DNA from: Opitutaceae bacterium
Lineage (GTDB): Bacteria > Verrucomicrobiota > Verrucomicrobiia > Opitutales > Opitutaceae
Reading direction: 5' to 3'
Assembly: GCA_030648295.1 (NCBI GenBank)
Contig: JAUSID010000035.1
Location: 18,438 to 82,437, forward strand
DNA length: 64,000 nucleotides
The position numbers were made by a program, and so were the translations under genes. The first letter of the stretch is position 1. Each line of letters begins with the position of its first letter. The notes beneath the pieces are model-generated. The model had not been told where the DNA came from. It saw nothing but the letters and a program-made list of their open reading frames with translations, and searched no databases. Positions 1 to 9,568 of this stretch are shown in pieces.

Positions 1-2
1 TC

Positions 3-383
3 CCGGAGGGCCATCATTACTGTTCCCACCACCGCAACAATTCCGAGCTGATGGAAAAGATCGGCGAGATCGATCACTACTACATGGAGCGGTTTGCCCG
101 CTTCCTGACCAAGCTCGGGCAGACGAAGGACGTCGACGGCCGTTCGGTGCTGCACAATTCGATGATTGTTTACGGCTGCGGGAATTCGGACGGCAACCGG
201 CACACCCACGACAATCTGCCGATCGTGCTCGCGGGCGGCGGCGGCGGTCAGCTGAACCCGGGCCGTTACGTGAAGCTGGGGGGCCAGCCGATGAGCAACC
301 TGTTCCTGTCCCTGTGCGATCGGATGGGCGCCACCGGCGTCGAGCGCATCGGCGACTCCAGCGGCCGGCTGAAGGTCGTGTAG
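3..383 (+). CDS. DUF1552 (HXXSHH) family protein, C-terminal part
   Basis: The reading frame is open from the left edge and ends at 383, so the gene starts outside the window. The first visible residues, PEGHHYCSHHRNN, contain the HXXSHH signature that names the family (PF07586). The remainder (LHNSMIVYGCGNSDGNRHTHDNLPIVLAGGG) is the conserved C-terminal block of the same family. These proteins are usually exported, related to the DUF1501/alkaline-phosphatase-like group, and encoded next to DUF1592/DUF1588 cytochrome proteins in Planctomycetota and Verrucomicrobiota. Their biochemical role is not established. Only 127 residues are visible, so signal peptide and operon partners cannot be judged. 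Confidence 0.85.
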   Translation, partial: PEGHHYCSHHRNNSELMEKIGEIDHYYMERFARFLTKLGQTKDVDGRSVLHNSMIVYGCGNSDGNRHTHDNLPIVLAGGGGGQLNPGRYVKLGGQPMSNLFLSLCDRMGATGVERIGDSSGRLKVV

Positions 384-419
384 GAAGACGGTGTCTTCCC
401 TGTCTTTCGCGTCTTCGTA

Positions 420-2813
420 TCACAGCCCCCAGCGCGGTGTGTTCTGCATGGCCCACAACTCGTCGAGCATCGCCTCGGAGGCGTGAAATAAATCGGCCGG
501 GAAACTGCGATAGCTGAGCATCTCGCCGTACGTCCCGGGGCCGGCATTCGATTCGAGGTGCAGACCGGCGAGATATTGCAGCCGCAGGTTGCGATCGTGG
601 TTGATCTCGGCGGCCGCGAGCCAGTTCTTCAAATCCGCCTGCCGGCCGGCGTAGGTTGAAAGGAGATCGAGGGCCGAACCGATCTCCACGGCGCGCAGCG
701 ATTTGCGCACCGGCGCGTAATCGCCGTGATCGAGCCGTTGCTGGAGGGCTTCGACGTCGATCCGCAATGGCTCGGTTTGCCCGAGGATCACCGTGTCGTA
801 GCCGTATCCATCATCGTCATTCGCCCAAATCGTGCCGTGGGGAAACACGGAAAAGAAGGTCGCGAGTTCGCTTTGCACCACGGCGCGATTCGACTCATAA
901 AGCGGCACCCACTGCGTGAGCAGCCCGCCGGGATTCAACCGTTGTTTGCACAGTTCGAAATATTCGCGCGAGTATAACACCGCCGAACCCTTCACCCATG
1001 GGTGAATGGGATCCGAGGTGATGAGGTCGAACTTTTCCTTCGTGGTGGCAACGTAGTGCCGCGCGTCGTCGTGGATGATTTCCACCCGCGGATCGCGCAG
1101 CACGTCGTAGTTCTCCTCCTGGAAATACGTCGCGACAACGCGGGGGATCAGCGGTTCGATGTCGCAGATCACGATCCGCTCGATCGACGGATGGAGCACA
1201 AACGAGCCGGACGTGACGCCGGCGCCGCAGCCGACAATCAGCACCGACTTCGGCCGGGGATGGAGCAGGGCCGGCAGGTGGCCAAGCATGCGTTGGAGCC
1301 GCATGTCCTTCGGCAGGCTGGACGCCTCGGTCTTGCCACTGACGTGGAAGAACCGCGAACCGTCGGAGGTCTCCGACACCGCGACCGATGCGTTCATGCC
1401 TTCGCCGAGGTAAATTGCCTGCGCGCCATACTGGCTCGTGGCCACCTGGCGCCCATACGCGACCAGTTCCCACGGGAGTTTCGGTACCAGCAGCGCGGCG
1501 CAGCCCGCGACCGCGGCGACGCTGCCCGCGATGGCGGGACGCGGCAGCACGAGGAAGGCGCCGATCACCGAGACGCCGATCAGCAGCTGTTGCGTGAGTT
1601 GCGAACCGAACGCCGGAATGAACGCCATGCTGGCCAACACCGCGCCGGCGATCGCGCCGAGCGTGTTCGCGGCGTAGGCCCGGCCCACGATCTGCGCGAC
1701 ATCGCGGCTGGGCGTTGCAATTGCGGCGAGCGCCAGCGGAAAACTCGCGCCCCACAAAATCGCGGCCGGCAGAATGGCCCAGGCGCAGCGAACCAGATCG
1801 AATTGGAACTTCACCCATGGCGCCGCGACCGTCGGCGTTCCCGCCGGCCAATACGGCAGCGAGGTCGCCATGCTGTACGCGGCCCATGCAATCGTCAGGG
1901 CCTGGAGGCACTGGCAGCACCCGAGCGCGATTCGCGGCCGCAACGTATGGCGCGCCAGTGCGGCGCCCGCGCTGCTCCCGAGCGCGAGTCCCGTGAGAAA
2001 CACGGCGAGGATGAGCGAAAACGTGTACACCGTCGCGCCGAGAAAGAGTGACAGTACGCGCGTCCAGACGACTTCGCAGGCGAGCGCGCAGAATCCCGAC
2101 AACCCGATGGCGATCAACACGGAATTTGCTGGTGTCGCTGCCAAGCCCGCCAACTCCGCTCCCGCCGCCTCACCGACGCGGGGAGCCGGTGAAAACGAAG
2201 CCGAACGCGCGAGTATCAATGCCACGGCTGCAACGCCAGTGTTCAGCGCGACGGCGGTGTACGTTGCGACGGCAACGTCGTGCACGCGGAGCAGGTAGAA
2301 TCCGGCGAGCAGGCATCCCGCCACTGCTCCGACCGTGTTGCCGCCGTAGAAAAATCCGAGCCACGAAATACCGCGCGGCGTCCCGCGGACCCAGCGGGCA
2401 ATGGCGGGAAGTGTTGCTCCCATCAGCACCGTGGGCGGGAGCAGGCACGCCGCGCAGACCGATGCCCTCAGCAAGATGCCCGGCATCCCATGTCCCACCA
2501 GATTCAGGTAGATGCGCGACATCACCGGCATCGCGAACAACACCGCGATCCCCGTCGCGGCGATCCCAAGCTCGAGCATCGCGTAAACGCGCAGCGGGTG
2601 ACACGTTGGTGCGATCACGCGCGAAAACGCGACGCTGCCCAGTCCCATCCCGCCCATGAACGTGCCGAGCAAAACGGCGAGGGAGATGGCCGATGACCCG
2701 ATGACCAGCTGAAGCAGTTGAAACCAGACGATTTCGTAAATGAGCGCCGCGCATCCGCTGCCGACGAACAGCGCCAGCAACAGCGGCAGAAATCGTGGTG
2801 CAACTGACGTCAT
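420..2813 (-). CDS. Membrane-fused spermidine-synthase-like protein
   Basis: The first roughly 450 residues are a chain of hydrophobic segments beginning FLPLLLALFVGSGCAALIYEIVW, the usual start of the fused MFS/spermidine synthase family. The C-terminal third is a Rossmann methyltransferase-like domain: VLIVGCGAGVTSGSFVLHP binds the nucleotide-type cofactor, CDIEPLIP follows, and DDARHYV and DLITSDPIHPW match the polyamine-synthase active-site region. Family members are predicted to transfer aminopropyl groups or act on related substrates at the membrane, but the substrate here is unknown. An upstream in-frame TTG at 2858 would add 15 residues; the ATG at 2813 is preferred because it immediately precedes the first membrane segment. 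The gene converges on the DUF1552 gene. Confidence 0.82.
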   Translation of the reverse strand: MTSVAPRFLPLLLALFVGSGCAALIYEIVWFQLLQLVIGSSAISLAVLLGTFMGGMGLGSVAFSRVIAPTCHPLRVYAMLELGIAATGIAVLFAMPVMSRIYLNLVGHGMPGILLRASVCAACLLPPTVLMGATLPAIARWVRGTPRGISWLGFFYGGNTVGAVAGCLLAGFYLLRVHDVAVATYTAVALNTGVAAVALILARSASFSPAPRVGEAAGAELAGLAATPANSVLIAIGLSGFCALACEVVWTRVLSLFLGATVYTFSLILAVFLTGLALGSSAGAALARHTLRPRIALGCCQCLQALTIAWAAYSMATSLPYWPAGTPTVAAPWVKFQFDLVRCAWAILPAAILWGASFPLALAAIATPSRDVAQIVGRAYAANTLGAIAGAVLASMAFIPAFGSQLTQQLLIGVSVIGAFLVLPRPAIAGSVAAVAGCAALLVPKLPWELVAYGRQVATSQYGAQAIYLGEGMNASVAVSETSDGSRFFHVSGKTEASSLPKDMRLQRMLGHLPALLHPRPKSVLIVGCGAGVTSGSFVLHPSIERIVICDIEPLIPRVVATYFQEENYDVLRDPRVEIIHDDARHYVATTKEKFDLITSDPIHPWVKGSAVLYSREYFELCKQRLNPGGLLTQWVPLYESNRAVVQSELATFFSVFPHGTIWANDDDGYGYDTVILGQTEPLRIDVEALQQRLDHGDYAPVRKSLRAVEIGSALDLLSTYAGRQADLKNWLAAAEINHDRNLRLQYLAGLHLESNAGPGTYGEMLSYRSFPADLFHASEAMLDELWAMQNTPRWGL

Positions 2814-3018
2814 CTCCGCTGGGGGGCAAAAACCGCGTGGCCGGTGCGGCCAAGGCAAACAAGAGACGCGTTCATCCCGAGACCAGACGCAAGCGCCGAC
2901 CGGTAGTTGCAGCGAATCGCGGCCCGGTGAACGTGGCAGCCACTTCTGAAGCCGGCACCCTGCAACAACAGCTGCCCGCCGGCCTTTTGATTCGCCGGCC
3001 CCACGTCCGGCCGCGTGA

Positions 3019-3969
3019 TTATTCCCCCGCGCTGCGCAATCGGGCCACGATTTCCGACGCCACTTCGATCACCGTGCCATGCCGCATCCGGACCGACGTG
3101 TGCTCGTCCGGCAGCTTCAGCTTCGTGGTGATATCTTCCCAGGTTTTTAAATCGCGCGAACGCATGACGCCGTAACGACCAGTTTTATACGCGTCGAAAT
3201 ACACCACGTGGTAGCCGCCAACCTTGGCGACCGTCGGTCCTTCGACCCAGAGACCGGCGGGCGTAAAGGGCGCCGAGAGAGCGCCGAACGGCCCCCGCAG
3301 GTCGTCCGCGGACGCGATCCGGAGATGCTTTTTCGGCGGGTTCACCGTCTCGTCTTTCAGGATCAAATAATGGCGGCCATCGGCGTGGAGGAAGGTGGCA
3401 TCGATGACGCTAAACCCCGGATCGTAAAACAGCTTCGTCGGTGCGAAGGCGGCGAAGTCTTTCGTGGTCGTGAAATACATCCGGTAGTTGTAGGCGCTTT
3501 CCGAAGCGCCCGCGGTTTCGGGAAAACGCCCGGGAATCGTCGAGGCCCAGAAGAGGATGAATTCTTCCCGCGCTTCGTCATAGGCGATTTCCGGCGCCCA
3601 GCAGTTTCGGACCTTCGACTCATGCGCCATCACGGGGATTTCCTTTTGCGCCGACCAGCTGAGGAAATCCTTCGTCGATGCATAGCCGATGTTGTTTTCG
3701 TTCCAGCCCGACGTCCAAACGAGATGAAACGTGCCGTCTGGCGCGCGGACGACGCACGGATCGCGCATCAGTCTTGATTTTCCCACCTTGGGCGTGAGGT
3801 AACTTTTCCCCTGATTGAGCCGTTCCCACGTGTAGCCGTCGGAACTCCACGCGAGATGCAGCCCGTCTTCGCCGTTTTTGGTAAAATAGGTGAACAGATA
3901 CTTGGCGCCCGCGGTCGGGAGCAGGCACGCCAGTGCGGCAACGAGGGTGAGGGGGCGGAGGAATGGCAT
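3019..3969 (-). CDS. Secreted GH43-like glycoside hydrolase
   Basis: A signal peptide (MPFLRPLTLVAALACLLPTAGA) leads into a five-bladed beta-propeller-like sequence. Recognisable family features are LMRDPCVVRAPDGTFHLVWTSG near the N-terminus, with the Asp of the RDP motif at a position typical of the GH43/GH32/GH117 fold, then CWAPEIAYDEAREEFILFWAS, SVIDATFLHADGRHYLILKDE and GLWVEGPTVAKVGGYHVVYFDAY, where the EGP glutamate fits the proton donor. This suggests an exo- or endo-acting enzyme on plant or algal polysaccharide; specificity cannot be read. The ATG at 3969 is chosen over a longer in-frame start at 4062 because it gives the signal peptide. Length, 316 residues, is normal for a single-domain member. 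Confidence 0.82.
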   Translation of the reverse strand: MPFLRPLTLVAALACLLPTAGAKYLFTYFTKNGEDGLHLAWSSDGYTWERLNQGKSYLTPKVGKSRLMRDPCVVRAPDGTFHLVWTSGWNENNIGYASTKDFLSWSAQKEIPVMAHESKVRNCWAPEIAYDEAREEFILFWASTIPGRFPETAGASESAYNYRMYFTTTKDFAAFAPTKLFYDPGFSVIDATFLHADGRHYLILKDETVNPPKKHLRIASADDLRGPFGALSAPFTPAGLWVEGPTVAKVGGYHVVYFDAYKTGRYGVMRSRDLKTWEDITTKLKLPDEHTSVRMRHGTVIEVASEIVARLRSAGE

Positions 3970-4432
3970 GATGTTGGTTCGAAATTTTTTTCCGCCGCGG
4001 TACCCGCAATCAAGCGACGGGAAATCTTGTACCGAGCGAAGCGACATCAGCCAATCGGACATCTGTCATCGGGCATCCTAAGAGCGATGAACAGCGGGAA
4101 GGAGCGCGGGGTCATGCGGGGCCGAAGTGAACAGCCCGCGGTGCCGCCACGCAGCTTCATAATGACGCGGAGGGTCAGATGGCCTCGTGTCGCGCGATTG
4201 GGCCGCCGTTTCGCGTCCCCGTGGTCCGGCTCTGGAGTGGCACGGGCGTCTCGCCCGTGATCTTTCGGTGGCATGGGCGTCTCCCTCGACAGGCTCGGGA
4301 CCCTGAGCTTGTCGAACGGGCCGCCCGTGATTCTTCAAACTTCACCGGCAAGATGCCGGTGCCACTGCAAACCCACGGGCGGGACGCCCGTGCCACATGG
4401 ACCGCCACTTCGGAGATGCGCCCGGTCGGATA
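3970..4432. repeat. Intergenic cluster of palindromic repeats
   Basis: No gene is seen here. The stretch holds several copies of a short palindrome family of the form CACGGGC-N-GCCCGTG: 4239-4260, a degenerate partner at 4343-4364 (CACCGGCAAGATGCCGGTG), and 4374-4396, plus a half copy near 4268. A second, different element at 4286-4315 is an imperfect palindrome reading TCGACAGGCTCGGG / CCCTGAGCTTGTCGA. Further copies of the first family occur at 9569-9590 and 9601-9623. Such elements are common between genes in this group of bacteria; function is unknown. Confidence 0.75.
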
Positions 4433-7261
4433 CTACGGCACCTCGTACACTTCCACCAGCACCGATCCGGTCGTGTTGGGTGCGACCACGTTCGTTGGCG
4501 TCGTCGTTCCGGGAGCGGCGACCGGCAGTGGGGCCGCGCCGGCTTGCAGCGTGTAATTGCCGGGCGCCAGCGCGGCCACGAGCGCGGCATCGGAATTCGC
4601 GGCCCGGAGCGGAAAGGCGCCGACCGCGGGAAACGCCGCGTTCAGCGTTCCAGCCTGCCCCGTCGCGCCGCCCTGGCTCCAGTTGTTGTTGGCCGCGACG
4701 GCCTGGCCGTTGCCGCCGAGGACCGTCACGCGCGGATCGCCCAACACCGCATCGGCCCCAAGCCCGAAATCCGTCAGGCCCGGACCAATCGCCCGCACCA
4801 TCAGCGTGCGCGGATTGTTGCCGACGATGACCAGCCCCGGCACGAGCACTTCGCCGTCCTCGGAGATTTTCCCAAGCGTGGAAAGATTCGTGAGCCGGCT
4901 TGCATTGCGGCTCACGTCGTATACTTCCGCGAGCACGTCACCCGATGCGCCATTCCGCCCGGTGATCGTGGCCGTGTAAGTTCCCGGTTCGAGGGTGAGC
5001 AACAGCGCGGCGTCCGCGTCACCGGGCATGAGGGCAAAAGCGCCGACCGACGTGGCGGCCGCGGTGATTTGCGCCGCGTTCCCGCCTTTCTCCCAGCCTT
5101 CATTGGCAGCGACGAGCGTGGCGCCCTGGTTTACCTCGAGCCGCGGAAGCGGCAGTACGCCTTCGATGCCGAAACGACCGAGCGCCGGCCCGATGCCGCG
5201 GATGAGCAGGGTGGCGCGTTCCGGACCCGCCACATTGAACCCGAGCGTGAACGTGTCGCCGAGGTAGGCGATCTTCGTGCGCGTGGAAAGATTGACGAGC
5301 CGGCCCGGCGGTGGAACGGGTGTGTCGGAGGCGCGGCTGTTCAGGAAGTTGATGATCCTCGGGCTCCCGTCGCCGTATAATTCGTGCGCGCCGAATGCCA
5401 CCGCGAGTTGGGCGGCGATGTCCGCGGCGCGGGCCTGCCAGGCAGCGGGCAGGGCGGTCCGCACCGCATCGGCCGAAGGCGCGGCGGTCGGATAATAGTT
5501 CGCATCCAGCCAGCCCGCGGTCTGCAGCGCGTTCCGGATCGTGTCCACGTCGGCACTCGCGATCGGGCCGGAATTCACGCCGATGCGACGTATCCGTGAA
5601 GAGTGTACCGGACTCGTGTTGTTGCTGATCACGGCCGTGCCCACGCCGCGGCCGGCGAGAAGCCGCGAGTTTTCCCGCGCCGCCGCGTTGCCCGCGGTGC
5701 CCAAGTCGTTGTCGTGCGAAGCGAGCGCGAAGAGCGCCGGCACATGCGATGTGACCGCCGCGGTCGTGCCGCCGGTCGCGCAAAAAAGCACCGTGCCTTT
5801 CACGCGCCGCGGCGGCGTGGCGGTGGCGAGCAGATCGGCGAAGCGGACCGCCGCATCGCCGCCCGGGCCAAATCCGAGCAGGAACACCGGCGCATTCGCG
5901 GCCAGCCCCTCGCGGGCAAATCGATCGAGCGCCGCGATCAGGCTCAATGCGTCGGGATTGTTCGCCAGCACGGCCGGCGCGCCCCACGCGCCGGTGTTGC
6001 GGTTCACGCTATCCAGCGCCGCCACCCCATAGCCGGCGGCGACGAGATCACGCGCCAGCAGGATCTGTTCGGCGCGGGTGAACCAGCTTCCGCCGGCTTC
6101 ACCGAGGTCGTGCAGGAGAAACACCACTCCCTTCGCGCCCGCCGGCAGGTGGTACGAAATGTTGGTGTTGAACGTCGTGGTCTGGCCATTGGCGCCGGTG
6201 AGGAGGATCGGATTGAAGTTATTGACGGTGACGGGCGCCCACGCCGGCGCCGTTTTGTAGGTCGCCGTCAGCGTGGTGGGCGTCGCTGGGACGGTGACGA
6301 CAATGTGCGGCAGCGAGACCGCGATGGCGGCATTGCCCAGGACCGCCGTGTCGCCGGTCCATTGGTCGAAGACCTGGCCGGAGGGTGGAGGATCGGCGAG
6401 AATGTCGACGCGCGAGCCTGACGGAAAGGTGCCGCCGCCGCTGCCCCCGTTGACGGTCAATGCCACGGTCGGACCATCACCGGTCACAAGCACAAATGCG
6501 CGCACCGGCACGGTGAGCAGACGTTGCAGCGTCACGTTGCAGGTGACTTCGACGAGCCCGGGCGAACCGGGTCGGACGGTGACGGCGTTGGTGCCCTGGC
6601 CTCCGAGGATCGCGGCCCCGGCGCCGCTGACCGTCCAGCGGAAGGTGCGGTCGTCGTTCTGCGCCGCGGGCACGGTCGCCGTGATGTTCGCGACGTTCGT
6701 GGCGGCGGTCGCCGGCACCGTGATCTTCCCTGCGTCGGCGGCGGACAAGACGAGGATTTGCGCCGACGCGCTTTCCACGACCTCCGCGATCGTGATGGCC
6801 ACGTTGAGCGTGATGCTGCCGGTCGCGTCGGCGATGAATTGGACATTTGGGCGGGTTGGATCGCTGGTGAGCCTGCCGCCGCTGATCGACCACTGGTAGG
6901 TCGCGCCCGCGGCCCCACCGGCGCCGCCACCGGTTGCGAGGATGACGCCGGCCTGGGCGGTTTTCCCGGCGAGCACCGCCGGATCAGCCACGATCCGCGT
7001 GACGGTCGGGGCGGTGGTGCCGCCGCCGCCGGGAGGTCGTCCGACGTTCCCGCCCGGCGGAACCACTGTGCCTCCGCCGCCCCCACCACCTCCCGGCGGA
7101 ACCACCGTGCCTCCGCCGCCCCCACCACCTCCCGGACCAGGCGGCCGTACTTGGGCCACCGCAGTGTGAAGAAGCAGAAGCCCGAGAATTAACGCGTAAT
7201 GAAACAGCGCGCGGGGCAGAAACCGCGGGCGGAGGGGTGAACGCGACAGCGAGGGCAGCAT
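4433..7261 (-). CDS. Large secreted protein with Ig-like region, hydrolase-like domain and C-terminal repeats
   Basis: An N-terminal signal segment (LFHYALILGLLLLHTAVAQ) is followed by a glycine-rich stretch with a 13-residue repeat (GGGGGGGGTVVPP), Ig-like/beta-sandwich regions, and around residues 350-610 an alpha/beta-hydrolase-like domain (GVVFLLHDLGEAGGSW, GYGVAALDSVNR, PVFLLGFGPGGDAAV). The expected nucleophile elbow G-x-S-x-G reads G-F-G-P-G, so the serine is missing. The C-terminus carries two copies of a roughly 130-residue repeat (LVNLSTRTKI...GDVLAEVYD and LTNLSTLGKI...GSVLVEVYE) seen in many exported verrucomicrobial proteins. A non-catalytic binding or structural role outside the inner membrane is plausible but inferred. 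Confidence 0.78.
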   Translation of the reverse strand: MLPSLSRSPLRPRFLPRALFHYALILGLLLLHTAVAQVRPPGPGGGGGGGGTVVPPGGGGGGGGTVVPPGGNVGRPPGGGGTTAPTVTRIVADPAVLAGKTAQAGVILATGGGAGGAAGATYQWSISGGRLTSDPTRPNVQFIADATGSITLNVAITIAEVVESASAQILVLSAADAGKITVPATAATNVANITATVPAAQNDDRTFRWTVSGAGAAILGGQGTNAVTVRPGSPGLVEVTCNVTLQRLLTVPVRAFVLVTGDGPTVALTVNGGSGGGTFPSGSRVDILADPPPSGQVFDQWTGDTAVLGNAAIAVSLPHIVVTVPATPTTLTATYKTAPAWAPVTVNNFNPILLTGANGQTTTFNTNISYHLPAGAKGVVFLLHDLGEAGGSWFTRAEQILLARDLVAAGYGVAALDSVNRNTGAWGAPAVLANNPDALSLIAALDRFAREGLAANAPVFLLGFGPGGDAAVRFADLLATATPPRRVKGTVLFCATGGTTAAVTSHVPALFALASHDNDLGTAGNAAARENSRLLAGRGVGTAVISNNTSPVHSSRIRRIGVNSGPIASADVDTIRNALQTAGWLDANYYPTAAPSADAVRTALPAAWQARAADIAAQLAVAFGAHELYGDGSPRIINFLNSRASDTPVPPPGRLVNLSTRTKIAYLGDTFTLGFNVAGPERATLLIRGIGPALGRFGIEGVLPLPRLEVNQGATLVAANEGWEKGGNAAQITAAATSVGAFALMPGDADAALLLTLEPGTYTATITGRNGASGDVLAEVYDVSRNASRLTNLSTLGKISEDGEVLVPGLVIVGNNPRTLMVRAIGPGLTDFGLGADAVLGDPRVTVLGGNGQAVAANNNWSQGGATGQAGTLNAAFPAVGAFPLRAANSDAALVAALAPGNYTLQAGAAPLPVAAPGTTTPTNVVAPNTTGSVLVEVYEVP
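7055..7132. repeat. 39-bp tandem repeat encoding Gly-rich linker
   Basis: Two near-identical 39-bp units (7055-7093 and 7094-7132, one visible base difference) lie in frame inside the secreted-protein gene and encode the 13-residue unit GGGGGGGGTVVPP. They look like slippage-prone linker sequence. Confidence 0.85.
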
Positions 7262-7465
7262 GGGTGTGGCCGGCTAGACGCCAGTGCCGCGAGAAAGTGA
7301 CGCCTCCGGTCCACCGGACCTGCCGGCAAGCAAGGGAAGGAGGCCGGAGGTGGAGTGGCCCAGCCATCTTTCTCGGCTGAGGCTTGGCTTCTCTCCGCCG
7401 GCGGGTGGGGCTCGCTGCTGGAGAAAGAGAACGATTAAGAGAAAGAGAAAGAGAGAGCGCGCGGC

Positions 7466-7645
7466 CTACAGCTGCGTCCGGAACAGCCCGCAGAAATGAT
7501 CCACCAGCTTGATGTAGGAAGGACGCGATTGGAATTCCTCGAGCGTCAACTGCCGTGACTCGATGGGCGGAAAATATTCTTCGCCCAGCAGCAGCGTGGC
7601 CGTCGTGAACGAAAGTTTCGGATTTTTTGAAGTAGCGGCGGCATC
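7466..7645 (-). pseudogene. Possible C-terminal gene remnant
   Basis: One minus frame ending with TAG at 7466-7468 reads ATLLLGEEYFPPIESRQLTLEEFQSRPSYIKLVDHFCGLFRTQL, which has protein-like composition unlike random GC-rich sequence. The frame has no start codon upstream before a stop at 7703-7705. The neighbouring frame (LFDPGEPRVARSVKGRVRMPP, around 7640-7720) also looks partly coding, which suggests a frameshifted or truncated gene. I do not recognise the family. It lies head-to-head against the TVP38-like gene. The 7262-7465 stretch between it and the secreted-protein gene shows only purine-rich simple sequence. Confidence 0.25.
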
Positions 7646-7831
7646 CGGACCCGGCCCTTGACCGAGCGGGCGACACGGGGTTCCCCGGGGTCGAATAGGG
7701 TGTCACTTCCGTGCCCTGCCGCGGTCTGTCGTTGAGCCGCCTCGCGGCACTTCATGGCCCAATTGCGTCGCAAACGATCTCGTACTCCGGAGCCCGTGGT
7801 TCACCGGCCCACCGCCCGTCCGGGATCCTCG

Positions 7832-8551
7832 ATGCGGCATTTCCTGAATCTCGGCCGGATCCAGCGCTCGAAGGTGAAGTGGATCGTGAGTGCGTTGCTG
7901 GTGGTGGTGGCGGCCCTTGTCGTGGGCGTTTTGTTCCTGCGCGATTTCGACTGGCAGCGCGTCACCGCGGCGATCGACCGCGTTCATCCGATCGCCGCGC
8001 TGCCGCTGATGGCGGTGCTGCCGGTGTTCGGCTTCCCGATCATGTTCGTCTACCTCTTCGCCGGCGCGCGGTTCGGTCCGCTGCTCGGCGGGGGGGTGGT
8101 CGCCGGCGTCACGGCCGTGCACCTGGCCGCCTCGTACTTGATCGCACGCAGTTTTTTGCGCGGGCCGCTCGAGCGGTTCATCGAGCGGCGACATCATCAC
8201 CTGCCCCAGGTGCCGGAGGATGAGGCGGCGGCGGTGGCGCTTGTGGCCGTTCTCGTGCCGGGCATCCCGTATGTGGTGCGCAACTACGTGCTGGCACTCA
8301 CTGGAATCAGGTTCCGCATTTATTTCTGGATCTGCCTGCCGGTTTACGTCGCGCGTTCGTATGTGACCATCCTGCTCGGCGACCTCAGCAGCGATCCCAA
8401 CCGTCGCGGCTTGGTTATCATCGTCGCGATCGATGTGGTGAAGGTGGCGATTTGCGCCCTCGTGATCTGGTGGCTGCGCCAGCACCACCGGAAGTTCCAC
8501 GGGCACGATGCGCCCGACGTCGCGGGGCCACCGACCGGAGCAGGGAAGTGA
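7832..8551 (+). CDS. TVP38/TMEM64 (SNARE-associated/DedA superfamily) membrane protein
   Basis: The 239-residue protein has a basic N-terminus, a first membrane segment (VKWIVSALLVVVAALVVGVLFL), then the family core FPIMFVYLFAGARFGPLLGGGVVAGVTAVHLAASYLIAR, with the F..PG-like re-entrant region and a conserved glycine pair, further membrane helices (PGIPYVVRNYVLALTGIRF, PVYVARSYVTILLG) and a C-terminal helix. PF09335 proteins are inner-membrane lipid scramblase- or transport-related proteins. An earlier in-frame ATG at 7754 would add 26 mostly polar residues; the ATG at 7832 gives a more usual length. No Shine-Dalgarno is evident before either. Confidence 0.78.
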   Translation: MRHFLNLGRIQRSKVKWIVSALLVVVAALVVGVLFLRDFDWQRVTAAIDRVHPIAALPLMAVLPVFGFPIMFVYLFAGARFGPLLGGGVVAGVTAVHLAASYLIARSFLRGPLERFIERRHHHLPQVPEDEAAAVALVAVLVPGIPYVVRNYVLALTGIRFRIYFWICLPVYVARSYVTILLGDLSSDPNRRGLVIIVAIDVVKVAICALVIWWLRQHHRKFHGHDAPDVAGPPTGAGK

Positions 8552-9282
8552 GCAACTCAACCGCCGGTCGTGTCACCGCCCATAATGGGTGGCACGCTGC
8601 CGGTGATGGGCGATGAGTCGGCGTCGGAGGCGAGAAAAGTCCGAAGAGAGAAGAGGCCGATGCGGAGCCACGCCCTCTGATATTGTGCTCGCGCCCGCGG
8701 CCGAGAGTTTGCGGCCGCGCTGCGCGTTGGGCATCACGCTTCCGCTTCGTTGCCGCCGGCGGAGTTGGCCTCCTCGTTGATCGTCTCGGCACGGTCACGT
8801 GTTCCTGCCGGTGGTTCCGCACCGGCGCCGAATGTTGTGCCGCTAATCGCAAAGACTCGCGCCGCTTTTCATTCGGCTAAATCGCTGTCGAGCTTCCGGT
8901 GTCCTCTACCGTCGTGGGCTGCCGCCCTGGGTTGCTGTATCCGCCTTCGACCCAACGCACATGGCACTCGGCGCGTGGCACTCGCGTTCCCGGAAAAATC
9001 GGACGCCCCTCCGTTTTCCCCTCCCGGCGTTGCGCTGCCGCCCATACGCCGCTCGCCAGTTTTGTGTCACACGTGTGACATAATACTGGCAGATGGATTT
9101 TGGCTGCCCAGAGCGGACATTCGATCGGTGACCACGAAAGCGACCAAAATAATGTCACACGTGTGACATAAGATTGGCAGGCCGGATGGCGGTCGCCGTT
9201 GACGGCCGGGGCGCCGCGGAGCCGGGCCCGCCGGTGCGGCAGGTGGCTGGCAGGAAGATGTGACGACGGTCGGGCACGAGGG
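8552..9282. other. Gene-poor, probably decayed stretch
   Basis: No convincing gene is found. Short protein-like fragments appear in different frames (for example a minus-strand run of about 30 codons ending near 8725), which suggests eroded genes. The notable structure is the pair of 16-bp palindromes described separately. Confidence 0.5.
9065..9168. repeat. Pair of perfect 16-bp palindromes TGTCACACGTGTGACA
   Basis: Identical perfect palindromes sit at 9065-9080 and 9153-9168. Conservation extends into one flank (ATAAnAnTGGCAG follows both), so each copy is part of a longer direct repeat. The half-site TGTCA/TGACA is also used in a second palindrome pair near 18.1 kb. Confidence 0.85.
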
Positions 9283-9420
9283 TGCGAAGGCGTACATGTG
9301 GCGCTCACTCGGGCGACCATCAAGGGCAGCCCCGCGTACGATCCCTCGGAGCCGCTCTCGTCGGAGTACACGAGCAATCTGCATGATTACTACGGTCGTC
9401 CGCGCCATGAGTCGTGGTAA
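9283..9420 (+). pseudogene. Possible PRC-barrel protein remnant (C-terminal)
   Basis: The last roughly 40 codons of a plus-strand frame read VHVALTRATIKGSPAYDPSEPLSSEYTSNLHDYYGRPRHESW, resembling the C-terminal part of stress-related PRC-barrel proteins, where a TRexIKxxPxYDP segment and a terminal YYGRPxxxW are common. No matching N-terminal barrel or credible start is present upstream, so it is called a remnant. From 9421 to 9568 another short protein-like frame and no intact gene are seen. Confidence 0.35.
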
Positions 9421-9568
9421 AATTCAGTTTGCGGAAGAACGGTTCCTTAAGGGTCCCCAAGGCGTCGAGGAGGTCCGTGTGCGGGAGGACGGAACGGTGG
9501 TGGAAGATCGCGGGGCGAACGAGGCGACGCGGCGCGGCTGAGAGGTCGCGCCGGAGTCGATTCTCCAT

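Noticed and set aside
1002..2051. Plus-strand frame rich in R/H opposite the spermidine-synthase-like gene
   Set aside because: No conserved motif and mirror of a convincing coding frame.
8690..8880. Small coding gene on either strand
   Set aside because: Short protein-like runs change frame and lack a start with continuous homology; treated as decayed sequence.
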